NCBI GenBank assembly: GCA_020650975.1
Contig: JAIPMN010000561.1
Coordinates: 1-28,009 of the forward strand
Direction: 5' to 3'
DNA: 28,009 nt
DNA from: Apostichopus californicus
Lineage: Eukaryota; Echinodermata; Holothuroidea; Aspidochirotida; Stichopodidae
Position 1 is the first letter of the stretch. The number at the start of each line of letters is the position of its first letter. This document shows positions 12,101 to 24,100 of the stretch, in pieces. The notes under the pieces were generated by a model. The model had not been told where the DNA came from. It was given only the letters and a program-made list of their open reading frames with translations, and ran no database searches. A program made the translations under genes and the position numbers.

Positions 12101-15100
12101 CACATTGTCATAGAAATGCAAAGATGTATAGCATCTTTTCAGCACTGGAACAATAGTATGTTATAAGAGAAACTCATATTTTTGCCTTCAAAACTGCTTT
12201 GTCAAATTTTCAACACCAAATTATTCCCTGAATGGCTAAGGATGGTATCTCTTCTGAGTTTTGGAGCTTTGAAGCTAATAAGAAAAAAACGACATTTAGG
12301 AGTTTAATTTCTGATTTCCAAATGACAGGACATATATCAGTCTTTTATCTTCCTTTTTGGAATAAATGGAAGGATGGATGAATGGATGGATGAATGAGTG
12401 GATGGATTCAGGAATGGATGGATGGATGGATAGATGAATAAATGAATGGATGGCAGTATGGATGAATGAATGGATGGATGTATGACTGGAGGGATGAATA
12501 AGTGTTTGGAGGGATGCTGGAATAGATGGATGGACAAATGGAATGATAAATGAATGGATGGTTGAATGAATGGATCGATGGTTGGATGAATGAGTGGATG
12601 GATTCATGAATCAATGGATTCAGGAATGGATGGATGGATGGATGAATCAATGGATGGATAGATGGATGGATGGATGGATTAATGAATGGATGGATGAATG
12701 AATGGAAGATGGATGGATGAATGGTTGGATGATTGAGTGGATGAATTCAGGAATCAATGGATTCAGGAATGGATGGATGAATGAATGGATGGATGCATGA
12801 ATGAATGGATGGATTCAGGATCAATGGATTCAGGAATGGATGGATGGAGGAAATGATGTATGAATGGATGAATAGATGGATGAATGAATGGATGCATCAA
12901 TGGATGGTTGAATGAGTGGATGGATGGATGAATGAAGGAAGGAATGAAGGAATGACATTAAGTCTTAGGCAGAAATCATCATGGAGGCTTTTAGTGTGAG
13001 ATTTCCTTCTGTTTCTTGAAATGGAACTGAAGTAATCAGTCTTTTAATGTTATGTGATTTTAATCTCAAATCCTATAAAATTGACCAGAAACTGCTTTTA
13101 GCAAAACTGACAGTTGTAGAGAAAGATCTCTACATTGCTCCTCAAGCTTACTATCTTCCCCCACCCCCCTCCCCTTCTCCATCCCTCATAGAAACAGGGG
13201 GCAGAAGAGGATTGATCTGTGGGGGAGGCACAAACCTCGAGGGGCAGTTGGGCCGGTGACTTTGGTTTCTGCAGGGGCCAGACAACAAAAGGACTTTCAA
13301 AGAATTTCTTAAAAAATAGTCTTTTGTGCAGTCCTTGCCACAAACTCTTTCATACCTAGCAAAAGGGAGAAGTTTACTAGCAAATATTTAATATATATAT
13401 TAAAATACTTCGTTTAACAAAGGCAGACTTATTGGGAAACAGACAATTTGGTGCGGCACCAATCAAAACAGCTACGGGAATGAGAAGTCGGTTAAGGTTT
13501 TAAATCTATTTGGCCAGTTCTACAGGCACTCCCAATATATGCCACAAAGAATTTATAACTTAAAAGGCAAGAGCAAGAATCTCGCAGGGTCAACTTCGTA
13601 CTATAGTACGTCATCAGAAATCTCCCGTCACCAGATGAACCAAATGCTTGGCAGCCAAGTCTTGCTTTTACTAGTCAGCAGAATCGAACACGCAATCTAA
13701 TGAACGCAGCCCTTTATATGGCTAATTAGTAAAGCTGGTTGGTAGTTGTTACTTTCATGCAAGTGTCATCATTGAAAATTGATAGCTGATGATGTTAAAG
13801 CTAAAGGTTTTCAGTCTTGTTTGAGGCCAAGGCCTCCTAAAACGACTTTACAACTTAACCCCTGGTCATTGGTCACACCCACACACCAAAGTGTGCACAG
13901 TTCAAACAATCCCTCCTGGGGCACTACAGTGCACCACATCTCACCTGGGGGACTTCCCATAGGATGCAGCCAAAAACTGGCACTTACAACTATATTTACA
14001 AGTTACCCCGGAGGTCCCCTTTTATACGCCTGGGTGAAGAGATGCAATGAAGATTAAGTGCCCAAGGACATGACGTAATGATCTGGCCAGGACTCGAACC
14101 TGCAAACCTTAGATCACAAGTTCACTGCCTTAAAACGTTGATTTAGTAGTATTTGTGTACATTATTCTTCCAGTTCAACAAATTTGACCCAGTGGACGGA
14201 CGTATTCAGGAGCGCTGTCTAGCTAAATTCTTAATTGTTCACGCAAACTTACCACAGCAGCGGAGATCAAGAATGTTGAAGCGGGTCAAGAAGAGGTTTG
14301 CTGACGATCCCGAGGTAAGCCATGGCCAAAACTATGATCCACACAAACACCAGATCTTGGATCGATTTAATGATCAACACATAACGGATAAACACACACA
14401 CACCTACAGACCCCACCTTGCTTACTTTGTAGTTGAACTTGTTTAATGATTGAAAACTATTTACTTGTGTATGACAAGGATCGCTTATTTTCACACTACA
14501 TTGTCACTGGGATTACACAGTTCAATTTATCTTGTAACAGGGATAACTCGTTTAACTTTACCTTGTCGCCGGATCACACAGTGTAAGCTATTTTGTGAAC
14601 GGGATCATTTATTTCACACTACATTGTCACCAGGATCACAGTTTAATTAGAGGGATCACTAATTTCAAATTACATTGCCACCAGGATCACACAATGTACA
14701 TAATTTTTGGACAAGGATCACTTATTTTCACACTACATTGTAATCAGGATCACTCATTTCAAACAATTTTATTACAGGGATCACTAACTTTAAATTACCC
14801 TGTTACCAGGATCACACAAATGTTAACTATGTTTGGTTAAAGGAGTGCTTATTTTCATGCTATATTGTCATATAGGATCACAATTAGGACCCCACCTTTC
14901 TTACTTTGTTGTTGCACAGGTTTAATGATTGAAAACTGTTTACTTTTGTATGACAGTGGAAAATATGATATACTTTGGCGTTCTATGTCAAGTTTCTTCA
15001 CTTATTGACCCACCAAGTTGTCACCGGGATCACGCAGTTCAAGCTGACGTGACAGATCATTTATTTTAACTTACCATGTAACTAGTGTCACACAATGTAA

Positions 15101-18100
15101 ACCGTTATTGGACAGGGATATTTCACTCTACTGTACATTGTCACCAGGATCACACAATGTAAACTTATCTTGTAACAGGGATCACTCATTTTAACAAATA
15201 CCTTGTCACCAGGATCACACAGTGCAAGCTATTTTGTGACAAATCACTAACTTTTAACTGCCTTGTCACCAGGATCATACAATGTAAATAATTTTTGGAC
15301 AAGGATCGCTTATTTTCACACTACATTGCAGGATCACACAGTTAAACTTATCTTGTAACAGGTATCACTCGTTTGAACTTACCTCATCACCGGGATCACA
15401 CAGTGCAAGCTATATTGTGACAGGGATCGCTTATAACACAGTACATTGTCACCAGGATCACTATTTATGTGACAGATCACTAACTTCAAATTACGTTGTC
15501 ACCAGGATCACACAATGTACATAACTTTTGGACAAGGATTGCTTATTTTCTCACTACATTGTCACTAGGATTACACAGTTCAACTTATCTTGTAACAGGG
15601 ATCACTCATTTTAACTTACCTCATCACCGGGATCACACAGTGCAAGCTTTATTGTGACAGGGATTGCATATTACACGCTACATTGTCACCAGGATCACTA
15701 TTTTATTACAGGGATCACTAACTTCAAATTACAATGCCACCAGGATCCCACAATGTACATAATTTTTGGACAAGGATCACTTATTTTCACACTACATTGT
15801 CATCAGGATCACTCATTTCAAACTATTTTATTACAGGGATCACTAACTTTAAATTACCCTGTCACCAGGATCACACAAATGTAATCTATCTTTGGATAAA
15901 GGATTGCTTATTTTCATGCTGTATTGTCAGCAGGATCACAATTTATCTTAAACAGGGATCTACCATACCTCAGCCATGCAGTTAATACAGTACTTATATA
16001 GATAGCTTCAGAATTTACATTGAGGTGTCCTCGGGGCAATGAAATGTCGAGGATCCAAATCAAATATCATACCATGACAGAATCTCTGAAATGCTCAATG
16101 TGATCGATTGCATTTGCTTGATAAACCTGGTTGAATGACCCAAATTCAAAAGCCTGCATTAATAGACATGGTGCATGGTTAAAATATCATTGTGGTTTCA
16201 TATGGATTTATTTGCTCCGAAAATTCCATTCTCTCTTTCTTTTTCTTCCATGACTATAATAACAATGTTTTTTTTTAATGCAGTCAGTAATGTTGGCTTT
16301 CACTTTTAAGTTTTAACCATACTTGGCTATCACTAATAGCAATTCATGTAGCTGTACTTTATACATTTATACATTTGTACATTTGTACATTTGTACATTT
16401 GTAAATTTGTACATTTGTACATTTATACATTTATACATTTATACATTTATACATTTATACATTTATACATTTATGCATTTACACATTTACGCATTTATGC
16501 ATTTATGCATTTATGCATTTATGCATTTATGCATTTATGCATTTATGCACTTATGCACTTATACATTTATACATTTATTCATTTATGCACTTATGCAGTT
16601 ATACATTTATACATTAATACATTGATACATTAAAACATTTATACATTTATGCATTTATACTGTTATACTGTTATACATTTATACATTCATACATTATACT
16701 TTACGCATTTATACATTTATACATTTATACATACATTAATACATTTATACATTAATACATTTACACATCTATACTTTATACTGTATTATTCACTGGGATG
16801 TAAGGAGTCTCTACCAATTTGCAAACGAACCTTTGATAAATTACCATTTAATCAATTTTTTTCGAGTGAAATTAATATGTGAGTCCTTTGTGTTATCCTG
16901 ACATGTTTAAAATTCACTTCCAATTACAGCACGGTCTGCTTGTCTACTAGGCTTATTACATGTCTGAGCGGTACATATCAGTTGTCAGGGTAACGAGTTC
17001 CATCATTGTTACTTTCATCTTTGGTTGCCAAATTTGTGACGTCAAGACTCAGGATGTGTTTAAATGGAGTTGTCGTGTCAAATTATTGTCATTAAATCAA
17101 ACTATTGTCATTAACTCATTTTAAGTTGTTGCCGTTAAATGAATGCTGGAGCCTGAATATAATAGGACATAATTTAATATTTACATGCAGTATCAGTCCT
17201 AATATTTCTGATATCATTTATAAAGGTAGTGTATAACATGAAAGCATAATTCTGTCTCTTTTAAAGTGGCACGACCGTTAGACTGATTTGTCCGTTTGTT
17301 TTGCAATCGTTTACATTCCTTATTCAAAATTTTGCAAAAATTTGGAAGCAAAAAAAGAGAAAAACAAGTGAAAAGGACTTGCTATTAAAGTGATTGATAC
17401 ATTCATAACATCGGGGTGTTTTTGTGTTGAAAGGGATGTACTCACTGAGATGAAGACGAGTCCTGGCAGGACTTCTCAGTGAAATGGGCTTGCCTACCTC
17501 TTCTCTGCCCCTCCCTACCCTTTCCCTCCCTACCCCCTCCCTTCCTACCCCACTAATCACTAATTATTGTCGCCAAAGAAACCTGTAATCCCTGAATCAG
17601 TGACTGATAACTTACTAAATATAGCCTTCTATGTAGGAAAGATGAAGACCAAAAATGTATTTTCATATAATCTTGTGTGATAATCTTTCATCTCCAATGA
17701 CCTTTCTAGCTGTCTATCTGTCAGTCTGTCTGTCTGTCTGTCTTTCTCACATTCTTGAACCACATAAAGAGATACATTGATTTTGTTTGTGATTGTGTGT
17801 TGTTTTTTTCCCCCTTCAGTAGGTTTTTCTAGTGTATTTTAAGTGCTTTCATATAATCTTCTTTAATAATCTTTCATCCCCAATGACCTATCTGTCTGTC
17901 TGTCTGTCTGTCTTTCTCACATCTTGAACAGAGATACATTGATTTTCTTTATGATTGTTTGTTGTTTTTTTCCCCCTTCAGTAGGTTTTTCTTGTGTATT
18001 TCAATAGTGAAGAGCTTGAAGTGGTGCAATTAACTTTAGTGTTGAACTTCCGAGCATCAAAAACTCATTCAAGAATATATAATGCTGGTTATAATATCCA

Positions 18101-21100
18101 GTTGAGTTAATACAGCAATAGCTTTTGACACAAGACTTCACATCCGATGAAATGAAGCATTGCAAAAGTTTCTAAGTTACGTCAACGACATGGACACCGC
18201 CCTCTCTTTCTATAACCCCCCTTCCCCCTCCCCCATTAATCATTGCACTAAATATCATCGCCAATAAAACCTGTAATCCTTGACTCAGCAACTGATAATT
18301 AACTAAATATAGCCTTTTATGTAGGAAATATGAATATGAATACCAAAAAAATGTATTTTCATAACCTTCTTTGATAATTTTTCATCCCCAATGACCTATC
18401 TGTCTGTCTGTCTGTCTATCTGTCTGTCTATCTCACATTCTTGAACCACATAAGGAGATACATTGTTGTGTGTGAATGTTAAATTATGTTCTGATCCATT
18501 GTGCCTGACAGTCAAAGAAACAGAGATATTTTTAGTTTATTTCATTTCAAGAGAAATAGGGCCAAATTTTGTATAATGTGATCCATATATTCATCACTTT
18601 ATCCACATCCTACCTTGCAAATTTCTATAGGAAATTTATGTTTTGAGTTTTTGTTTTGTTTTAAAGGGTACAGTATGTCTTCTTCTTTAAGATATCCTTA
18701 AATTTAATTGCCTAACTGTGATTGGATGATGCAAATTATGAAGTGTGGACCTGTACACATATTCATCCTATCACTGAGTTATAACAGTGACATTTTTACG
18801 ATCCATACCCTCAAATCTGTCGTATTTGAACCAAAATTTTGTAAAGTCATAGAAGATGAGAAATTTTATTACATATGTAGCAGGGCATAGCTATTAAGGT
18901 AGCTTTATTTTCTCGTTTTCTCGTTTGTACGGTAGTAGTTTTTTTTTTTTTGATCTCTTTGTAGTTTATGTGAATACAAGAGTATTTCTATGGCTTATTT
19001 ATGACGACCATCATGGCGTGATGGCTTCGTCAAAAATTGGTTCAACCGGTTTATTACAGGGTTCAAGCAACTTTACCCTCCTCAAGGTCGACCTTTGAGT
19101 TGGTATTCGCTGGGGCAGCCTCGGCTCGTTGATCTTGATTTTCTTTTGTGATTGTGTGTTGTTGTTTTCCCCCTTCAGTAGGTTTTTTCTTGTGTCTTTC
19201 AATAGTGAAGTGCTTGAAGTGGTGCAATTAACTCTGGCGTTGAACTTCCGAGCATCAAAAACTCTTTCAAGAATATATAATGCTGGTTATAATATCCAGT
19301 TGAGTTAATACAGCAATAGCTTTTTGATATGGGGAACAATTTCTTGGGTTTTTGTGTGTAGCTGACGGGTATAACAACTGCAGCAAAATTAGTGGTACAT
19401 GACTGCAATCGATGAAATATAGCTTTTTATCACAATACACTGTTTGTGTAATTTTCACTCCTTTACTGCTTATAAAGAACGTACAGTGCTGTACATAAAG
19501 CCACCTGCCTGCACACACTACCTGCCTGAACGCAAACCGACTCGACTTGACCATCCAAATGTAGATTTATAATCCTTGATGGTCTTGATATAGGTAGTTT
19601 AGGTGTGACTAGGACTGATCGAGCCACATTTTAAGCTTTTGTCAGCTTCAGTTGGATCACTCGACAAGCCACTTCGTCCCAACTAGCATATCGGCAAAAG
19701 TGGTGTGTTTTGGCTCAACCGCCCAAATTTTAACAAAAATTGCAACAAATCACAGGTTAATGTTATGATTTTGGTTGATTGCTCAATAAATGAGGTTTGG
19801 TCTTTAAACAGCAACCATTCGTCAGTTTGCACATAGCTGTGTCCTTCATTGTGTCCACTGAATGTTAATTGATATGTGGTTACGATACGGTTTCCATGGA
19901 AATATCAAAACCACCATTCCTCAGTGTCAATTTCCACCTTTGCAAGGAGTTTAACAGCTGAAAGTTAAGATAACATCAGGTTGTAATTGTGGGAGCGTGG
20001 TGGCCAATTGGCAAAGGCGTCGGACTCGTGATCCAAGGATTGCTGGTTCAATTCCTACCTAGTTCATGACGTGTCATTGGTCAACATGCTTTATCTCACT
20101 TGCCTCTCTCCACCCAGGGGTTAAATGGGTACCTGTGAGATAACTTGTCATTGGGCGCAGTATATAACTGCTGCCGACTGAAGGGATTGTCTCTGGGACA
20201 GGTTATCATTGACCAGGGGTAATATAACGTCTGTAAAGCGCTTTGAGACCTATCGCTGGTATAAAGGGCTATATAAAAAGCCAATATTATTATTATTAAT
20301 TGTAATGTATTCTGCGTTGTTTGCAATACACATGGACGTGTCCAAGTCGTTATGTGAGTGCTTCACAGACGGAATGTACTGTACATGGGGCTCACTTTAT
20401 TTGTCAGGGCCAGAATGGTGGTAATGTGAAATTTTTATGGTTGGATGCTTCATTGCCAGCCTGCTTGACATAATTTATAAGAGAATTTGTTCCTCAGATG
20501 AGATGCAAAGAAAGAAAAAAAAAAAAATTCAAAAAAGTACATCTGCCCGTTTCTTTTCTATTGTAGGGAATCACATTCGATGAAATGGAAGCATTGCAAA
20601 AGTTTCTAAGTAACGTAAACGACATCAACACCGCCCTCTCCTTCTATCACGTTGCCGGGGCAGATATCGATCCAGGTGAGTGAAAGTCGGATTTTGAAAA
20701 CTGTTTTTCTGGGTTTTTGTTGATCATTTCTTCACCGATAGGAGTAAGCCCTAACTTCGAGTCTGAAATTTCATCCGAAGGTGACTTTAATCCGAGCTAA
20801 ACTTAAAAGTCTATCTCGAGGATTGAAATATAATCAAAGCCTCCGTTTGGTTTGAACTTTTTGAAATTGTTCCTACCTTGTCCTGCTTTCATGTCTATAA
20901 CACTAACATGGGTGTATGATTGTTTATTAAATAAGATGTAAACTTAAATAAGACTGAATGAAAGAGCTCCCCCCCAAAGAAAAGTGGGGAGAGGGGGGTG
21001 GGGGGAGGTGTGAATTCAGCCCACCTCACTCACACCTTAGTATAACGAATGAGACGTGAGTATGCTTAAGTTATATATCCATACAGGTAATGTCGGTATT

Positions 21101-24100
21101 TTGTCTGCAACTTGCAGAGCTGTGTCTACATGAATGAGTGTTTTCTTAATAGTAGAGGTGAAAAGGGAACCGTGATTTTCAACCTCATGAGTAGCCTTCT
21201 TGTTTATAATTTCATATGACGATGCACAGTTACCTCAGTTTTTTCTTTTGGGTCTTTTTCCATAACCACTTTTCATCTACCATTTATAAGTTTGTGAAAT
21301 TGGGTCATACTTAAAGTGAAAGGGAAAGCAAAGTCTTTGGAGAGATGGACGAAGGTATCGGCTAAAGAGTATGAATGACTTTAGAAAGAAAAAAAATGGG
21401 CTATCCAGACCGTAGAGGGTGGCGATCTCTATTTCAACATTTCCTAATGAAGAAAGGGGGGTAATAGAAAGAATCATATTAGAAAGAATCATAGTAGACA
21501 CTTTGAACCGCTAGTTCTTATCCAGAGCAGAGTTGACTCTCGGAAATCACAGTTGCACCCTGTTTGGGTTGATAAAGAGTAATCTTTAGTGTGTTTTATT
21601 CTTGTCTGTTGTTTCTTTTATAGACACGTTCAAGCACGTCGCCAAAATGGTCGGAGGCTCTGATCTTAGCCAGCGAGTTGTAGACGTTATATATTCTTTA
21701 TTCGATGAAAACGGTGAGTTGTGGTGTTAAAGCAAATTTCAGCAGGTTTTCAACAGAATTTGACACTAGACGACTAGTAAGGATAAGCTACTAGGGAGTC
21801 AGATATTCAGTAGCAAAGATGAGAACAATATACATGATGGCAAAGAATGATTTGTGTCATGTGTGGAAGGAGGTTGGATAGAAATCTTATTTTGGCGTTG
21901 TGAAAATAACCAGGGAACGGCTGCCTCTTCTGGTAATGTTTTGTTAAAACAATGACACATTAATGTTTGCAGTGCTCTTCATTGGCTCTCCAGAATATCC
22001 TGGTTTGAAATTGTTAAAAAGCATCTAAAAGGCAGAGAGAGAGAGAGAGATTATAAAGTTCCATTCAATTGGGATTTGATGATCCATTCTGGTATTTGTG
22101 ACCTTGTGTCATTGTGAACTGTCAAGTAGAGGCAAAGGTGCTTGTTTGTTGACTTTGTGACTGACAACAATGGTAAGATCACAATCTACATAGACTGCTG
22201 ACTTGATGAAGTTCTTCATACAGTAGGATGAGATGTTTGTATATTAAAGTCATTACAAATGAAGTGATCTGTTGTTATCAGGCCAGTGGAGCAAGATACA
22301 AACAGCCTAGTGAACTTAAAGGGACAGTGTAACCCTTCATAGTACTGCTTGCATATATTCATTATTCACCTTGCCACGTGGCCCTGGTTGCAAGTGATGG
22401 ACTTGCATATTAATGCACAAAGATAAGCAGTAAACTCAAAGCTTGACAGTGGTGGTTTTGTTTGTTTTAATTTCTTTATAATGGATGGTCTTTTCTTATC
22501 AGGTCAGTAGTGGTGTGAGCAGCAAATAGTAACTTATCTTAAAGGGGCAGTACCACCTGTCATAATATGTATTATTCAACCTTGTAAATGTGGCCCTTAT
22601 TTCAGTCATGGTCTCAGATTTTACCATATATATGTTACATAACTGAATCTTAAAGCTTTTCAGTCACCTCTGATTTGGTTTTGTTTTACATTCTTTACGA
22701 TTGATGGAGAGTCGGAAAAACATTACTTGAGTTAAAGGGACAGTGTCACCTCACCATACTCATTTTACATCCTGACTTTAATAGCACAATTCATAGCATG
22801 ATGCTTCTTGCTCTTGATTTATGACGAACATTTAAACACCTCAAGAAGGTCTGCTAAATTTCAATGTTTAACATCAAACCGTTGGCATTGATACGGCTAG
22901 AGACTCGTTCGTAGTAGATGTGTGTGAGGCTTTGCATACTTTGCATATAACAATCAGACGCAACCAGATATAGCCTCTTCTTTGCTATATGATACTTGTC
23001 ATTGTGGTTACTACTTTCGTCTTTTATGAAATCAGAAATTTGGCCTTTTGTGTTTCCTGGAGGATTCATTCTGCAAATAAAATGGCTGTCTCATACCTAC
23101 TCTCCTCTGAGTCCCCTCCATAGTATAAAATTGAATTAAAACTTTAAATTGGTCATAGGACCATGAACAGAGTACAACTTTTGTAACAGAATGCCTGACA
23201 TAACTCCACCCTGTATGGGGTCCTTTGTCTGTATTATTGGAGTGTAATTGTTAATGATTCAAATCGTTAATCTCGTTTGGATAACTGTTCTTGAGCTCTC
23301 TTAATCTTATTAATCAATTGTTTCGATGTTTACCCTTCTTCTCTCCCGGTTGTTGAAAAAAATCGTCTGAACAAACACGAACACAGATTTCTGTTCTGCA
23401 GCTGTATGTAACCCTTCCAGAGTAGCGTTAAACTTGCCATGTCATATGGTATCAATTTGCTGGTGGGAAAATAACTTGTCTTGAATAATTTGTAACCGTT
23501 TTAAAAGAAACAGGGGAACAGAGTTATGTGTGGTGTGTGGAGGTATGAGCTGGTCTTTGTTTGTTCTTCCCCAACCTTGGTACTCAACCTTATCAATTGC
23601 TTGTCAAAGGAGCATTTTCATATGGCATAGTTGAAAAGAGCAAAACTCTCCCCCCCCCCCGTGTGTGTTAAAGTGTTATAGGTACGGTTTATTCTGCCCT
23701 ACCTAGGATGTACGGTGTTTTCCATCATGTAACTGATATTGATGTATATCTGTTAGCCTCTTAACCAACACCCCAACCCCTGAAATGACATCTCCAAGCA
23801 TGTACACATAGAGTAAGTATCCTTGTGACATTAACAAAGAGAACTGAAGTAGCTTCTCCTATCTGGAGGAAGAATTCTAGGCAATCTATTAACCCCTCTT
23901 CCTCACTTCATCCTCCATGAATCATCATGAATGATATGCACTAGATTACTGACTATCGAAGATCAAAATTAAGAATCTTCTCTGCTTGCATATTTTGTTA
24001 TGTGATTAAATGTCTTATGAAATACGACCTGTTGATTCAGGATCTACGGAAAGCCTCACATTTGATTTGAAATTTATGAGTATTGATATCTATATATTAA

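Larger units (their letters stand above)
12044..14173 (+). other. MICU1: MICU1 intron between coding exons 7 and 8
   Basis: Phase-0 intron containing the TGGA/TGAA array (12355-12958), a pyrimidine- then purine-rich stretch (about 13150-13240), a possible decayed tRNA-like element (about 13600-13770, with GAATCGAAC at 13682-13690 as a reverse B-box core) and a - strand SINE (13848-14140) that reaches almost to the acceptor. A 15-bp palindrome TTGGTGCGGCACCAA lies at 13448-13462. Confidence 0.8.
17550..18480. repeat. Diverged intronic duplications with (TCTG)n and acceptor-like sites
   Basis: The block at about 17554-17800 (TAATCACT, AAACCTGTAATCC, CTAAATATAGCC, TATGTAGGAAA, TGTATTTTCAT, TCATCCCCAATGACC-type, then (TCTG)n and TTCTTGAACCACATAA) is repeated at about 18236-18465, and partly at 17842-17945. 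The word TTTTTTTCCCCCTTCAGTAG, an acceptor-like polypyrimidine-CAG, occurs at about 17804-17823 and 17966-17984, and again near 19166-19184. Confidence 0.85.
14315..20566 (+). other. MICU1: MICU1 intron between coding exons 8 and 9 (6.25 kb)
   Basis: Phase-0 intron, the largest in the gene. In order: satellite array (14461-15960), 8-bp-period array (16360-16770), duplicated blocks (17550-18480 and 19130-19325) with a decayed exon copy (18138-18214), and a SINE (19991-20300). I see nothing recognisable in 15960-16350, 16790-17440, 18490-19010 or 19330-19985. Confidence 0.85.

Noticed and set aside
12296..12650. Open frames of up to 103 residues rich in Ser, His, Pro and Ile on the - strand
   Set aside because: They lie wholly in the (TGGA/TGAA)n array; three overlapping frames show the same periodic composition, as expected from a tetranucleotide repeat.
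13600..13770. A third - strand tRNA-SINE (core GAATCGAAC)
   Set aside because: Only the B-box core is convincing; no clear A-box, body match or tail was found, so it is mentioned only within the intron entry.
14461..15960. CRISPR-like regular repeats
   Set aside because: Repeat and spacer cannot be separated: the whole unit varies gradually, the host is eukaryotic and no cas-like gene is present.
14450..15985. Several 65-90 residue frames with similar His/Thr/Leu-rich sequences, like a small protein family
   Set aside because: The similarity comes from the satellite units; the frames have no shared start context, no splice logic and break at unit borders.
16323..16882. Open frames rich in Tyr, Ile, His and Leu (up to 100 residues)
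   Set aside because: Produced by the 8-bp-period array, which is open in several frames because the repeat contains no stop codon in those frames.
17440..17530. A second relic of coding exon 9 (GTGAAATGGGCTTGCC and following C/T-rich DNA)
   Set aside because: Only a short partial resemblance that fails to extend; the C/T-rich tail alone could give it.
19011..19202. Possible exon with a relatively balanced composition near 19020-19140
   Set aside because: No protein resemblance in any frame and no convincing acceptor-donor pair in phase with MICU1 exons 8 and 9.
19991..20060. A functional tRNA gene
   Set aside because: A- and B-box-like elements are present but no closed acceptor stem is evident, and the sequence continues into a SINE body with an (ATT)n tail.
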